DNA of 64,000 nucleotides from Lepisosteus oculatus (GCF_040954835.1 NC_090708.1:29462001-29526000), one strand, 5' to 3'; shown: positions 23,265 to 34,990, numbered from the stretch's first letter. The notes: generated by a model from the letters alone, not told the origin. A program made the numbers and translations.

Positions 23265-23429
23265 CAGTGGATTGAACAGGGAGAGGCATTTCATGATGTA
23301 CTTTTCACTGGTGAAACAACAGTGGCTCTGGAACAGTTTTCAACCATGTCGTTTTATAAAAAGGGGAGATATGTACACGTTACTGAAGCTAAAAGTTTAG
23401 CCTTTGTCACTAATGTAACCACTAAATAA
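23265..23429 (+). pseudogene. Transposase fragment, first catalytic Asp replaced by Gly
   Basis: A 54-codon frame following a TTTTTTCCAG acceptor-like tract. It contains FHDVLFTGETTVALEQFS and FYKKGRY, which I recognise as the block around the first catalytic Asp of IS630/Tc1/mariner (DDE_3-like) transposases, where FTDE is expected. Here the Asp is Gly. The residues after GRYVHV do not continue the family. The same block, with the same Gly, is in copy 3 on the - strand (57250-57428). Confidence 0.55.
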
Positions 23430-24649
23430 AGACATATAGAAATCCCTACGTTAAAGACTGTATATGGCTGGTATTGGTAGTTTAAAGAAAAAATACACAC
23501 CAGTATTCCACTTTCTCCCTAAACATTTTAAGCATCAGAGTCTTACATGTGGTTATTTATTGCATAATTTAATTTTGAAAGCCACTGAGACATCAGGTAC
23601 TACTGTTGTATTTATGAAAAAGAAACAAAACAAAAAACATACTAACAACTGTGCCATCCTACTCCTTAGTTAACACATTTTATTATTAATAAACAGTTAA
23701 CATTGTTAGCAAAATATTTTGAATTATATTTAACCCTATTTTTTCTTTAGTTTTGTATTTAACTTATTATATGATAGTCAGACTTAATGTATATTTGAAC
23801 AATGAAAATATATTTTTACAAGATTTTACATTAAGCACTTAAAATTAATATGGTTAATAATAGTAAACTGTAACATGCTGTAACAAGATCGGTTAAACTG
23901 CGAAGAAAATGCTTTCAGAGAAAATGTTTCAGGTGTGAAGAACATAGATCTCCAATGCAATTTTAACCAAACCTGTTCCCACACACCCTGCCCTCACTAC
24001 CATTAGAATACACACAAACATTTTAGCGTTTCATTCTGAGCAGAAGACCCTCACACCTGAAGAGTGCTGGGTGTGACGAATTAAACCGGTTTTACAGGTT
24101 TCAATCACAGACCATGTGACATGGGACTCAGTAAACTAACAGCGCCACTGAATTTGATAATACCTAACCAAAATCCGCAATATGGAAACAGAACCTGTGT
24201 GATTGTTGATAGATGATGTATTCGTAACATTTTTTCAAGACGAACTACAACATTTAAAAAATGACTTGTATGTACTTGATATCTCTTATCAATCCACGGG
24301 TCCCAGCACAAAACGAAAGTAAAACGCATACCGTTTCGCGCTTCTTATTAGTTGCTCAAAAGTAATTTGACCGTATGAAATGCATAATATAAACCTAGAA
24401 ACATATACGTGAGCAGTACTTAAGCACTGTAGTATCGGTGTTAAGACATACCTCTCAAATACTGTAAATCAAGTTAAAAATATCTCAAGACCGATTCTGG
24501 TCGTAACGAAACCATGTTTCGTGTATGTTTTCTTTTTCATCTTGAAATAACTCATTTCTAAACCCGTTATCCCGTATTAATAAATAATAAATTTATTTTA
24601 TTATAAATGTAATAAATTTAATATAACGTTTATGTTTATTTATTTATAC

Positions 24650-25040
24650 CCCGCCAGGGGAGAGAGAGAACAGGGGAGGGATGTTGGTTTTGCATAAGAA
24701 GCGGGGCTATGGAAATTAGGTCTGTTTGGGAATGTGTAGTTACATGTTCTGGCTGTTTGTGAATTATCGTTGTTGAGTATGGAGTGTTGAGGTATTGATT
24801 TTGTGTAATGCTTTATGTTGAAAATTGAGGTGGATTTTGTTTATGATAAACAGGATAAACTGGGATGGGAGGAAGGTTTTGTTTTGCATAAGGGGCGGGA
24901 TTATGATAATTGGAGGACTTTGTGAGAGTAAAATGGTTTGATTATTTGATTTTGTATTGTGGTTGTTATCTATGTTTTTGGTTGGTATTATGTTTATATG
25001 GTTGTTTTTGTTGGTTGGTTGTTATTATGGTTATTAATAA
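24650..25040. repeat. Strand-asymmetric G/T-rich module (right arm)
   Basis: Inverted partner of 21876-22256; very G/T-rich on the + strand. Confidence 0.8.
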
Positions 25041-26259
25041 TACGATCTATAGTTGAAATCTGAGCCTAAATAAAAAGAAAAAGCAAGTGATTAGGTTTAT
25101 GAGCAATCTAATTACTTATTCGTTTAAAACGCTATATAAAATAAAGTTTATTATTAATTTGCTGGACAGAGTGGTGAACATTATTATGCATAAGACAAAG
25201 ATAACGATCCTGATCAGTTTAGAAATCTGTGTACGCTGTAAGGTTTTTACTTCTTAAACTTTTAAAATACACGTTTTGAATAGAAAGAAATCCTCTTCCT
25301 GGTACAGTATGTATAGCAAACCAGCACGTCTTTTTTCTCCAATCAGAGGGGTGTCAGATGGTGTCAGCCAATCACCATTCTGCGTTGGGTAGCAACGGGT
25401 GACTGTTCTCAGGCAGAAGATGTAAACAGCTTAATGTTCGTGTTTCAAATATTTGTTTTAAATTCAATTAAACGGGAACAGTTAAGACATTAAATATACA
25501 TATACATACTGTATACAGTACAGTTTGCATACGGTAATATGTTTATGTTACGCGATTAAAAAATAAATAAATAAAAATGGAAAGTCCAGCACCAGCTGGA
25601 TTTGAACACACAACCTGTCAGTTGGTAGTCACGCACCTAGACCAGTAGGCTACAAGACAGCTCGCATAAACAGGCAGGCGAAACAGCCCTACACAGCCCT
25701 GCCGCAGTACACGGATATAATCATACCGTTATTAAATTCTTGAGATACGTGATTCCATATTATATTCCCTTTTAATCAAATTCTAAAAGTATGCTTGTTG
25801 ACTCCGGTATCACGTTAGTTAAAGACTTCGAAGTTCATAATGTTTAGGGAGAAATGGAATACTGGTGTGTATTTTTTTCTTTAAAGTACCGAGACCAGCT
25901 ATATACTGTATGTTTACGTTCCAAAATTAATATCGTTTATGGCCTTCACACGCGTTACAGTATGCTCCTATTCTTTTTATGCTCAGCTACTAAGATTTCC
26001 CTTCAGTGGTAAAATTCAATATCTACAACGGGCACAGTAAAGACATTTACAGTAAGTCTTTCTACGACAGACCAACGGATCACGAGTGCCCCTGTCGGTC
26101 AACCAATCACGCACCGCGGTACCCCGTGTCATCTTACCTGCGGTACGTGTCTGTACCGCACACTTTGAATGGCTGCATCTGTATATGTCAAAAACAATGT
26201 ATTTTAAAAAGTGATAATACCATACAGTATTAGAACTCATATATATTTTAACATTGTAG

Positions 26260-26364
26260 ATAAAAGTAAGCTTGATCCTGTTGTTCAGGTCTTGAGAACA
26301 ACAAACACTGTGTGTGTGATTGTGATTGCTGTCCTTGTATGGGCCAGAAATTTACACTGTGGAG
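26260..26364 (+). pseudogene. Locus D: transmembrane exon
   Basis: 105 nt, phase 1 at both ends, TTGTAG acceptor and GTGAGT donor. It reads DKSKLD, then NTVCVIVIAVLVWARN, and is nearly the same as the transmembrane exon of gene B at 37682-37786. The exon itself looks intact. Confidence 0.85.
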
Positions 26365-27164
26365 GTGAGTTGTGTCTGTATCTCACTATCATAAGCCGTG
26401 TCTGATTCAGACTAAGCTATTAGAAACTTTTTAAAATAAACATGTTCTGACAAAATACTATATTCCAAACAATTCACTAATAAACCTAAATCCTTTTCAA
26501 GTTCTATAGCATCAAAAAAAAAGTTTTTAAGATTTAAATATTTTTCTTGATGAAAATGTGTGCATAACTCATGATGTACATATACTGTAGATAATAATTT
26601 GTAATCACCGTATAAACTCGAGTGAGAAACAAATGCCACTTATACTTCCAGAAATCTTTTAATATAAAATGGCAAATTATAATTCCTTGGAATACAGAAG
26701 TGCGCTGGGAAATGCATTGCATTATTAGAGAAATGTTATTGGATTAATATTGAAAAGCTGGACATACTATTTTATCAATCAAAAACATTCATTAACATAT
26801 CAATAATCATACATTATATTTAAATACTGATTTTATTTATGTAATGTTTAGGAACTCTTTTATCCTATATACATTTCCTCCCATTTACAATCCTAGTCAA
26901 ATGTGCAGTTGTTTCATGTTCTAAGTACAAATTATTAGTTATATCCACTACTGTATATGGCTACAGTAATTCAGCTTTCTAAAAGGAAACTGGGAAAAAA
27001 ATCAGAGGAAGTAATTAATAAAAACAGAGTTAAAATTAAATTTCAAGTAATAATTTACTGTATATGCATACAATGAAACATTGGATTCCTTAGTTCTGAT
27101 AATTGGATAATAATTCAAGCTCATATTGTGAATTCATCCTGTATTTAGGCTTTGTTTAAAAAAA
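26365..27164. other. Locus D intron, nothing recognised
   Basis: No counterpart of the small cytoplasmic exon of gene B (38797-38861) was found here. Confidence 0.45.
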
Positions 27165-27860
27165 ATGCGTTATGATATCTCGCAATTGCGACAGAATTGT
27201 GACTTAAAAACTCAGAATTGCGACTTCATATCTCAGAATTGAGACTTAAAAACTCAGAATTACAACTTAAAAACTCAGAATTGTGACTTCATATCTCAGA
27301 ATTGCGACTAAAAAACAATTACGACTATATCTCAGAATTGCGACTTCATATCTCAGAATTGCGACTTAAAAACTCAGAATTGTGGCTTCATATCTCAGAA
27401 TTGAGACTTAAAAACTCAGAATTACAACTTTATATCTCAGAATTGTGACTTCAAAACTCAGAATTGCAACTTTATATCTCAGAACTTAGAAAACAAAGTC
27501 TTATTTAGCTCAGCTGGCAAGACCTGGGTTCAAGCCAATGCAGTGAGGCACAAACTAGGGTGGGAGCGGTGAGGGCACAAGCCCTGGAACCCGAATCCAT
27601 TAAAATAGCAAGAGGACAGACAGTGAAATGTGGGCATTTCAAAGTTGCAAATGTTAGATATAAAGTCATAATTCTGAGATTTTAAGTTTTAATTCTGAGT
27701 TTTTAAGTCGCAATTCTGAGATATGAAGTCGCAATTGGGAGATATAAAGTCGCAATTCTGAGAAATAAAGTCGCAATTGCAAGATATAAAGTCGGAATTC
27801 TGAGATTTAAAGTCAGAATTCTGAGATACAAAGTCGCAATTGCAAGATACCATAGCGCGT
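27165..27860. repeat. Head-to-head arrays of a 21-bp repeat
   Basis: The left array (about 27170-27490) consists of units like CAGAATTGCGACTTCATATCT, alternating with an ACTTAAAAACT variant. The right array (about 27655-27850) is the reverse complement. The outer ends (ATATCTCGCAATTGCGAC and GTCGCAATTGCAAGATACC) also mirror each other. The unit length is a multiple of three, so the open frames across it are trivial. The form fits a foldback element with subterminal repeats. Confidence 0.8.
27500..27655 (+). repeat. Core between 21-bp arrays, tRNA-like
   Basis: Begins TTAGCTCAGCTGG, like a box A, and GGTTCAAGCC, like a box B, follows after only about a dozen bases, as if the anticodon arm had been deleted. 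Function unknown. Confidence 0.35.
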
Positions 27861-28126
27861 TTTGTTTTACTCCCTGGTGGAAAAGGGCTTCCACAGTGTC
27901 TTGTGCTGTGTTCACTTGCATACAAACAGATTGGATTTCTCCAGCAATAACCATTTTTCTCATTCTCATGAATATGACAATCCTTCTATGAAATGCATAT
28001 AAATGTTTATATTCCTCAGTCATAAAAATGCCTAATGTATGTTCATATTATTTTTTCATCTTCTAACAACTTAGAAGTGTCTTGCACTCATTGATAAATT
28101 ACAATGTATCAGTATTTTATTTTCAG

Positions 28127-28225
28127 AATCAAGATTTCTTGAATTATGCAGCCTTGACACTAACTCACAATAAAACCTGTAAAAAGAGTAGAGACATGGA
28201 CACAGAGGTTGTGTATTCTGTGTGA
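28127..28225 (+). pseudogene. Locus D: cytoplasmic tail exon
   Basis: Follows a TTTTCAG acceptor and reads LNYAALTLTH, an ITIM-type motif, then VVYSV and a stop. Genes B and C read VVYADV or VLYADV and continue, so the second ITIM is damaged here. Confidence 0.85.
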
Positions 28226-29094
28226 AACACCAACAGATGAACTGAATCAACACAGACAGACAAGAGTCTGTCTGGGAATGTAATGGAATACCAGCTTACT
28301 ATTGGAAATACTAACCTGTGTTCTTTTACACAATGTTATTAGTTAACTTTTACATGAAATTGCAAGAGTTTTTTCAAAGCCAAATGGAGGTTAAAATAGC
28401 AACTCTTAAAAGCTGTGTGCCTCCCTGTGCTTTAGTTTTAAATATATGAATACTGCATTTATATATGAGAATATGAATACTAATATTCATATATGAGAAC
28501 TATAGTTTCTTATAAATTGTTTGCTGTCTGTTATACTGTATCCATAAATGTCATATTGTATCAATAAATGCACAAATAGTAATCTAATGCAACATTAAGG
28601 CATTTTGGATCACTACTCTTTCATAGATAATTAAGGTCACTAAAGGTATCTCTCTGTATATTTATGTCTTCTTCCTTCACTGAGAGAATACACATACTGT
28701 ATATAGAGTTTTCTTCAACCACAAGTTGAATCTGAATCCTTTACATCCAGCATATTTTGTTTTCCAAAAGTACTTGAATTGGGATATGTCACAAGGGCTA
28801 GATATGTGGGGGGTTATAGAATCAGAAGAAAAAGAAGAGTTCACTGTGGCTGCATATGGTACAGAAATCACTAGAAGACTAGAAATCACAAGAGAAATCA
28901 CAATCACTAGAAATCATGAAAGACTAGCAATGGGGGAAATTGCATAAGGAATAGAAACTGTGTAGAGCTCACAGAGGCTGGAGACAAAGAAGGGGTAAAA
29001 TTTGATATGGTTCAATACTGTGTAGAAGTAAGAAACAAAGTGCCAGTATGCAGTGATGGTAAAACATGTATCAATCAGAATTATCCATCTATGC
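28226..29094. other. 3' flank of locus D
   Basis: Sequence just after the stop still resembles the 3' end of gene B ('tgaactgaatcaacac'). No gene recognised; the 73-codon open frame at 28726-28947 has no known domain. Confidence 0.45.
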
Positions 29095-29345
29095 ATTTTT
29101 TAACCGCTTCTTTCAATTCAGGGTTGTGGAGGAGCCAAAGATTTTCCTACCCAGCAGCAAGGGCAAGACAGTGTATACCCTAGACAGGACCCCAGTCTAT
29201 TGAAGGGCAGACACAGACACAATGGCCCTGAGAAAACCAAGAGTGTACAAACACCACACAGATATCACCCTGGGTCTTGAGTGAATCCTGGGGACCTAGT
29301 TCTGTGAGGCAGCAACGATAACAATTGTGTAACTATGCTGCCAAT
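29095..29345 (+). repeat. Common fish dispersed repeat, partial
   Basis: Same family as 18820-19150; shares 'ggttgtggaggagcc', 'ccccagtctattgaagggca' and the 'gtgaggcagcaa' end. Confidence 0.65.
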
Positions 29346-29559
29346 TTGTTATTTTTACTCTTTATTTTTTTTATTTTGATTTTAATAATTGTGTATATTA
29401 AATTGTTGTTTAATACTTCTTTTTTGTGTTTTTTTTTTACAAAAATGACATATAATGCTCATTCATATAAACACAGTAACAAACCTAAGAATTAAAAATA
29501 AAATACAAAAAAAATACAAATTCCAAATATTCACAATGTATCCCAGAAAAAACTGGTTG

Positions 29560-30700
29560 GAGTCTGCTTCTGACCCTGGATCTCCCAGACCCACTGCGAC
29601 CTGAAGACAAGACTTCCTATCCAATCAGCCTCTCAGGGCCTCTGGCCAGCAACACCCCTTTTATGGGCAAATTATCCTGGCAGAATGCCAGTCAGCATTC
29701 AGGTTCTCAGTATCTAGAATCTTGTGGCACTCAAAGCAGCCCTCTAGACAGTGCCTCTCCAGAGGCAGGAAGCACATGAAATAGATCTCAATGTCCAGGT
29801 GCTTCTTATAGTTGCAGTCTAGGAACTGGAAGGTCTGGTTGTGAAAGCGATGGTAGTGTTTGGCCAGAGACTGCTGGGCATGGATGTGAAAAGTGCAAGT
29901 GTGGCCTTAGTCCAGAAGATTAGGGCTGCACTCAAAGAACACCATCCAGATAGCTGTCTGACTGGAGTATTCTGGTGATGACTCCATATTTGAGGCTTCT
30001 TTGTCTGACCAGGGTCTCCACCTCAGCCAGGTAGATGTAAAAAAGTTTTGAAGATGGCCCAATCTGAGATACAGAAGAATTGGGTACATGATTTGTTCCT
30101 AGCAACTCAAGGCTGGCTGGGATCATAGGGTATCTAAAGAAGGCCTGGTATTCACCATAGGCAAAGTGCTTATCTGCAGTGCACTCTTCCAAGGAATAAT
30201 AGCAGGAGAACATATCAGGGTGTATACAACAGCCCTTGGCCAGACACTGGGCAGGAAGTTCTCTTGATCACCGGGCACCTCCAGGTTTTAAAATTCTGCA
30301 GTCCTCTTTTGTATTAAGATGGTGATAAGGACCTTGATTTTCTATCTTTGTCCACCTAAAGTGACATATGCATCCTTCACCATTTAGTGGTTCCTCATAA
30401 GCCAGAAGTAGGAGGTAGTGTGGGTTATAATCAGAGTGTTTAGATGCCTGCCATCTTCTGCTTCATAGCCACATGACTGGACACTTTCATCCACTGAATC
30501 TTGACTTGGTCCCTGTAATTGGTCCCCTTCAGGCAGGTAGCAGGGAACGTCACAGTCATGCACATATCACTGCAGGAGAGGGATAAGGCCTGGGAGGCCT
30601 CACTGTCAGGAAGAAATACTGCCACTGGTGCTTCACAGATGTTGCAGCCCCAGTAGGAGGCCATTAGGATCATCCAGATCTTTAGCCAGTCACAATGTTA
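29560..30700 (-). pseudogene. Unrecognised protein-like region, frame-broken
   Basis: Consecutive - strand blocks look like former coding sequence: 30673-30440 (CNICEAPVAVFLPDSEASQ...), 30213-29932 (YGEYQAFFRYPMIPASLELLG...) and about 29895-29655 (HNQTFQFLDCNYKKH..., LERHCLEGCFECHK). They are GC-richer than the surroundings and Cys-rich. Stops and frame changes separate the blocks, and no splice pattern is obvious, so a processed pseudogene or captured gene fragment is likely. I do not recognise the family. Confidence 0.4.
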
Positions 30701-31929
30701 GTGACAAGAAGAGGCCTCATTGTCCCTCTCAGTAGATAGATAGTGCTGTACTTCCTCACATGCAATTCTATAACACCTTATGTGAGGAGAGTTGAGAGGC
30801 CTTTAAATAAGGGAGAGAACACAGGGCTAGAGATGGATTAGAGCTTAAAGGTATTGGAGATGTAGACTTTATTTTTAAACCTAAAAATACAAAATAAAGA
30901 AACACTAATGACTTTTTGTCTAAAGCACCTGCAAACTCTATGGCAAACATTTTTATTATAATAATAATTATAGAAAATATCACAAATATACATTTTTTAT
31001 TCTTTTTATTTTGAAGAAGTGTGGGACAGATCTGGTTGACAATTTCAACATTTGATTGGTGTTTGTATATTTAGAGGTACAGTATAATATCATAATATAT
31101 TATATAATATATTATTGGCAATAATTTAATTATATTTTAGAGTAAATTGAAAAGGGCAACAATAGACATTCCAAGTTACTGAAAATATTTTCCACTAACA
31201 TTTCCCATTTTTTAAATTATTTTGGTGAAAGATGGGCTGTTTATGATACTGAACAATCTTCACTTTGTGATTTTAAGTCAGCCCTTTAACACACGTCTGA
31301 AAGTCGAGTCCCAGCCCTGCATCTTCACATGCCTCTGGACACTGGGGTTGTTCTTACACACTATGGGTGTTGTTATCACAAATTAATTTTCAATTATCTT
31401 ATTAGCCTCTGTGGTACTTAAATCCAAGCTGAAAACCTGCTGAGCACTCTGTCATTGGGTTTTCTCTTGAGGGTCCAATTCCCTTCACTGTGCTTTGCTA
31501 TCTGCTTTTCTTGCTTTTTGCCTGGACTAGCTTGCTATGTACTGATCTCTTTCTTTGTCTCCCAAACAAGTTCCCAGATTCTCCGTTGCAGATTTGCTTC
31601 AAGACTATCCAACTATGAACCTCATCAGTCTCCATTTTTTGGATGCTCCTTAGAATTCTGTAGTATAATCTCCCTCTCCTGCTCTGTTTATCTCCACCAC
31701 TGCCACAGCTTGCTGTGTACCAGCCTATGTGTGGATTCAAGTGCATACCTGAAAATTATCATTCAGTACACTCCCAGAGTGCTGACTTATTACATGCCCA
31801 ACTTGACACCATTTACTTTTCTCTGCACTGTTTTCTATGTCCAACAGAGACGTTCAATACCTTCAGGTAGTCTTCACTCCACTTGAATTTTGTTCATAGT
31901 TTGTAATGTTGTAAACTAAAATAGAAATA
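30701..31929. other. No gene; probable old repeat
   Basis: 31270-31890 includes a 143-codon + strand frame (31455-31886), rich in Cys and Ser, with no domain; its composition looks like decayed repeat. The rest is AT-rich without a signal. Confidence 0.4.
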
Positions 31930-32650
31930 CATTTATTTGAAACGAAAAATATTTGTGTATGTGTAATTGATTTACTCAAATTATTGTGCAATAACAAAGT
32001 GGAACATATTCTGGACATATTTTACATAAAAAAGTATTGATTTGATAACTTCACAATCCTTTGCTATTTCACTCTAAATTGACCCCAGGAAAACATCTAA
32101 TTTCCTTGAATTAAATCCATATGTGTGGAGCTCAATTGGTTGACATAATTTCAGAAGAAATATACCTTTCTATATAACGTCCATCATTTGACAGTGCATG
32201 TTGCAGAAGAAAATTCACCATAATGACCAAGGAGCTACAGTAAGTGTACAAGTCCATGAAAATGAGCACAGCTGTTCAACCATGAAATGCCATGAAACAT
32301 GGTGGCAGCAACATCATTTTAATAACAAGAAGGTGAATGCCATTAAATGGCCCAGCCAAAGCCTGGACTTGAATTCCATTGATAATCTGTGGAAGGACTG
32401 TGGAAGATTCTGACTCACCAAAACTCCACATCCATCTTGACAGTGCTTGAGTAAATCTGCATGGAAGAATGAACAGAAAATACCAAATCCAGATATGCAA
32501 TACCAACACAGAAATATCAAAGAAGATCAAAGCTGTAATTGTTACAAAAGATGACTACAAAATACTGATTTAAGGGGTGAGTGCACAGCAGTGAATAAAA
32601 TATATCTGATATTTAATTTTCATAAAACAAAATTGTTACCCAATAAAACA
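31930..32650 (+). mobile_element. Tc1-like relic
   Basis: Keeps decayed transposase pieces such as the NNKKVNAIKWPSQSLDLNSIDNLW block (the SPDLNPIENLW region with the catalytic Glu changed), and a Tc1-type 3' end ('ctgatttaaggggtgagtgc'). Frames are broken and internal parts are missing. Confidence 0.7.
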
Positions 32651-33389
32651 TGCACCATTTAATTGTTGCATATATAGTGTGTTTTAAGAAAAAAAGCACT
32701 TCAATTAATTCAAAATTCTTGTCATAACCCAGCAATGTTTGCAATTTAACCATGAGGGGAAGATGGAAGAATACCTTCTGAAGACATAAAACAGTACAAT
32801 AGTATTCATACAATACTACAATAGTAACTTGTCTAAGACAACTTCTGCAAGCTTGTGATTTAATTTCTTACGTTTGTACTAATTCATTGTACAAAATGAA
32901 CCATCGAGATGTGGGGAAAGTTCACTTGTTAATTTGGGTAACAAAATAGGATGGATCATTAACAAACAAGAAACATAACTATCATTACATATTAATCACG
33001 TTGTATAACTTATATACATACATTAATATCTAGTTATACTGTGTTGAAAAGAAAGCTGTGTTTTAGAAGAAAGCCTGTATGTTTGTTTTAAAAAAACGTT
33101 TGTAGTTGTTTGTAACAGGGCAGCCAGAAGTGGAATATACAAACAGGGATGAGGCACCAGAGGGCAGCATTGAGACACTGCAAAGACAGCCGATTTCTAT
33201 GTTCTTACGTGTTAATTAAGAAGTTGGCTTCACTTGCAGGAAACTAAATCCCAATAAATAGACCAGGGGAATAGACAGAGATTGTTTACTAAGTCCTTCA
33301 CAGTCCTCTTGACAGTGATAACCTTGATATCAAGGTGAGATTATCTGTAGTAATTTAAAAGGTTTAAAACAAAAACAGAGACTTTGGAA
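32651..33389. other. No feature recognised
   Basis: AT-rich; no gene or repeat assigned. Confidence 0.45.
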
Positions 33390-34680
33390 TTTGCATACTG
33401 TAGTTTTAGAACATGTGGTTGTACACCAGTTGTACACATGGTACAACTGCAGGCAGGCTCACATGGTAATGATTTATTTGAAACAATTCAGCTTGATTTT
33501 CACTCTAATCACGGCACTGACACTGTTCTTGTCATGCTCTTTAATAATTCGTTTGACTCAGTGGCTATACATATTCTTACGCTCCTTGATCTCAGAGTGG
33601 CTTTTGATAAACTACATCATTCAGTGTTGCCCAATGACTGCAAACATTCTTTTCTATCAATCTTGTCTTTAACTGGTTCTGCTCTTGTTATACTGGAAGG
33701 CAGTATTTTATTTCTCTTGGTACTCATAAATTGTGGTGTGCCTCAGGATTCAGTCTTGGACCAATTGCTTTTTTTATATGCTTCCTCAGTCAGATAATAT
33801 ACAAACATTGTTAAGCAGTTGATACTAAGATACAGTATGTTAAAACCTCTTCCTCTTCTGATCTTACCTCTCTGTCACTTGTCTCTTGTTTGAATGACAT
33901 CAAACTTTGGTTGACATAAAAATTCTCTGAAGTAAACATACTGTACATTTTACCATTGATTAACACATTTCAGCCGGAAAATAATGGTGTATGGATTTCC
34001 CATTCACATACCAGCCATAGTCAGAAATCTGTGAGTCTTACTTGATCCTCTTCTGTTTTTGAGCACCAAGTGGAAAATTTGATTATGAAGTCTTTTTTAC
34101 ATCTCTGAAATATTGTCCACATTAGGCAATTTTTATCAATGTCCGATTCTGTGTGTCTTATTCATGTTTTTAAACATCAAGGCTTGATTTCTGCAACTCT
34201 TTACTCGACATTCTCCCTAACACGTTTCTCAGTTATTTGCAATATGTCCAAAACTCTGCAGCTAGATTTAACTCACACCAGATCGTCAGTGCAAGCAGCA
34301 TAATACCCCTGCAAATCAGGTTCTACATCGGTTATCCAAATAAGTTGTCATGTATTCAATATAATATTATTGTTATTCATGGTTTACCCTCCCTTTCCTA
34401 GGCTCCATTCAAATTTAAAACTAAAACCCAGACTTTTGGTGAAATTGCATTTATTGTCGCTGCTCCTTTGTTGTTATATGCCTTTCCTCCCACTGTATGA
34501 AAGACACATTTTTGAATTTTTACTAGGCTTTATGTCTTATTGCCCTTCATTCCATATGTATGAATCTGTATGTTCTTGTTTAATTGTTTTTCTTTTACTT
34601 TTTTTCTTTATCACTATGTGCAGTGTCCTTGGGTTTCAAAAGGCGCTTTATAAATTATTAAAATTGAAAGAAATAGGCTT
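33390..34680 (+). mobile_element. LINE remnant (L2/CR1-like reverse transcriptase)
   Basis: Reads LTLLDLRVAFDKLHH and INCGVPQDSVLDQLLF, degenerate forms of the reverse transcriptase blocks LLDLSAAFDTIDH and GVPQGSVLGPLLF. Downstream frames are broken. The 3' end 'aaaggcgctttataaattat' is the usual tail of fish L2/CR1-type LINEs. Confidence 0.75.
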
Positions 34681-34990
34681 ACCTTAAGTTGCAGCCTTGA
34701 TCTTTTCCATGTCAACCCAGTGGTAAGACAAGAAGAATAGTGAAGTGGCCTAAATAGGATCGACCATCAAGATTATATTCCACTGCTACTTACCTAATTA
34801 AGTGGGAGTTAGGCGTGCATACATACAGTGTAGAAAACAAGGTCAGGTAGGTTAATAATAATAGGATTGATCCATCTTGTGCTTGAACCCTAATATAAAA
34901 AGGATGGCTTGATGGACAGGTATCCCCTAGTACACTACCATCTGAGGGAGATCTGTTGCAGATGTAGTCTTCTCTTTTTACTGAGATATT
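34681..34990. other. No feature recognised
   Basis: Spacer between the LINE and the upstream region shared by genes B and C. Confidence 0.4.

Larger units (their letters stand above)
20486..26181. mobile_element. Foldback transposon copy 2 (5.7 kb, TA-flanked)
   Basis: 5696 bp, starting CAGATGCAGCCATTC and ending GAATGGCTGCATCTG, with TA on both sides (20484-20485, 26182-26183). The arms are long imperfect inverted repeats: 21060-21340 pairs with 25570-25860, and 21876-22256 pairs with 24650-25040. The centre holds a transposase fragment (23265-23429). TA duplication, CAG...CTG ends and that fragment together suggest the Tc1/mariner superfamily, although the length and foldback form are unusual. 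It lies inside NITR locus D. Confidence 0.85.
19287..28225 (+). pseudogene. NITR locus D: broken receptor gene split by a transposon
   Basis: Recognisable parts in order: a shortened I-like exon (19287-19462), a fuller I exon (19510-19861), a transmembrane exon (26260-26364) and an ITIM tail exon (28127-28225). Leader, V exon and the small cytoplasmic exon were not found. The fuller I exon has one extra T near 19675 that shifts the frame, and its donor is lost (GCAG|ATAT instead of ACAG|GTAA). A 5.7 kb foldback transposon (20486-26181) sits in the intron before the transmembrane exon. The transmembrane exon has the same length (105 nt) as in gene B, and the last exon retains the NYAAL motif. 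I infer a former inhibitory NITR, paralogous to genes B and C, that is now dead. Confidence 0.85.

Noticed and set aside
26006..26240. Open frames on both strands near the right end of foldback copy 2
   Set aside because: They lie in the inverted terminal sequence; the same frames recur in other copies with stops and carry no domain.
27689..28023. Heptad-like - strand frames (repeating ISQNCDF or LYLRIAT) that look like a coiled repeat protein
   Set aside because: The 21-bp repeat length is a multiple of three, so open periodic frames arise automatically.
28726..28947. 73-codon + strand frame with charged, repetitive ITR/EIT sequence
   Set aside because: Simple 'agaaatcac' repetition explains it; no domain and no conservation within the window.
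31455..31886. 143-codon + strand frame with many Cys, considered as a membrane protein
   Set aside because: Composition follows pyrimidine-rich repeat-like DNA; no motif, splice context or paralogue.
33110..33215. Possible tyrosine-motif exon (EVEYTNRDE) after a TAACAG acceptor-like site
   Set aside because: No matching donor, neighbouring exons or paralogue; more likely chance in repeat-derived DNA.
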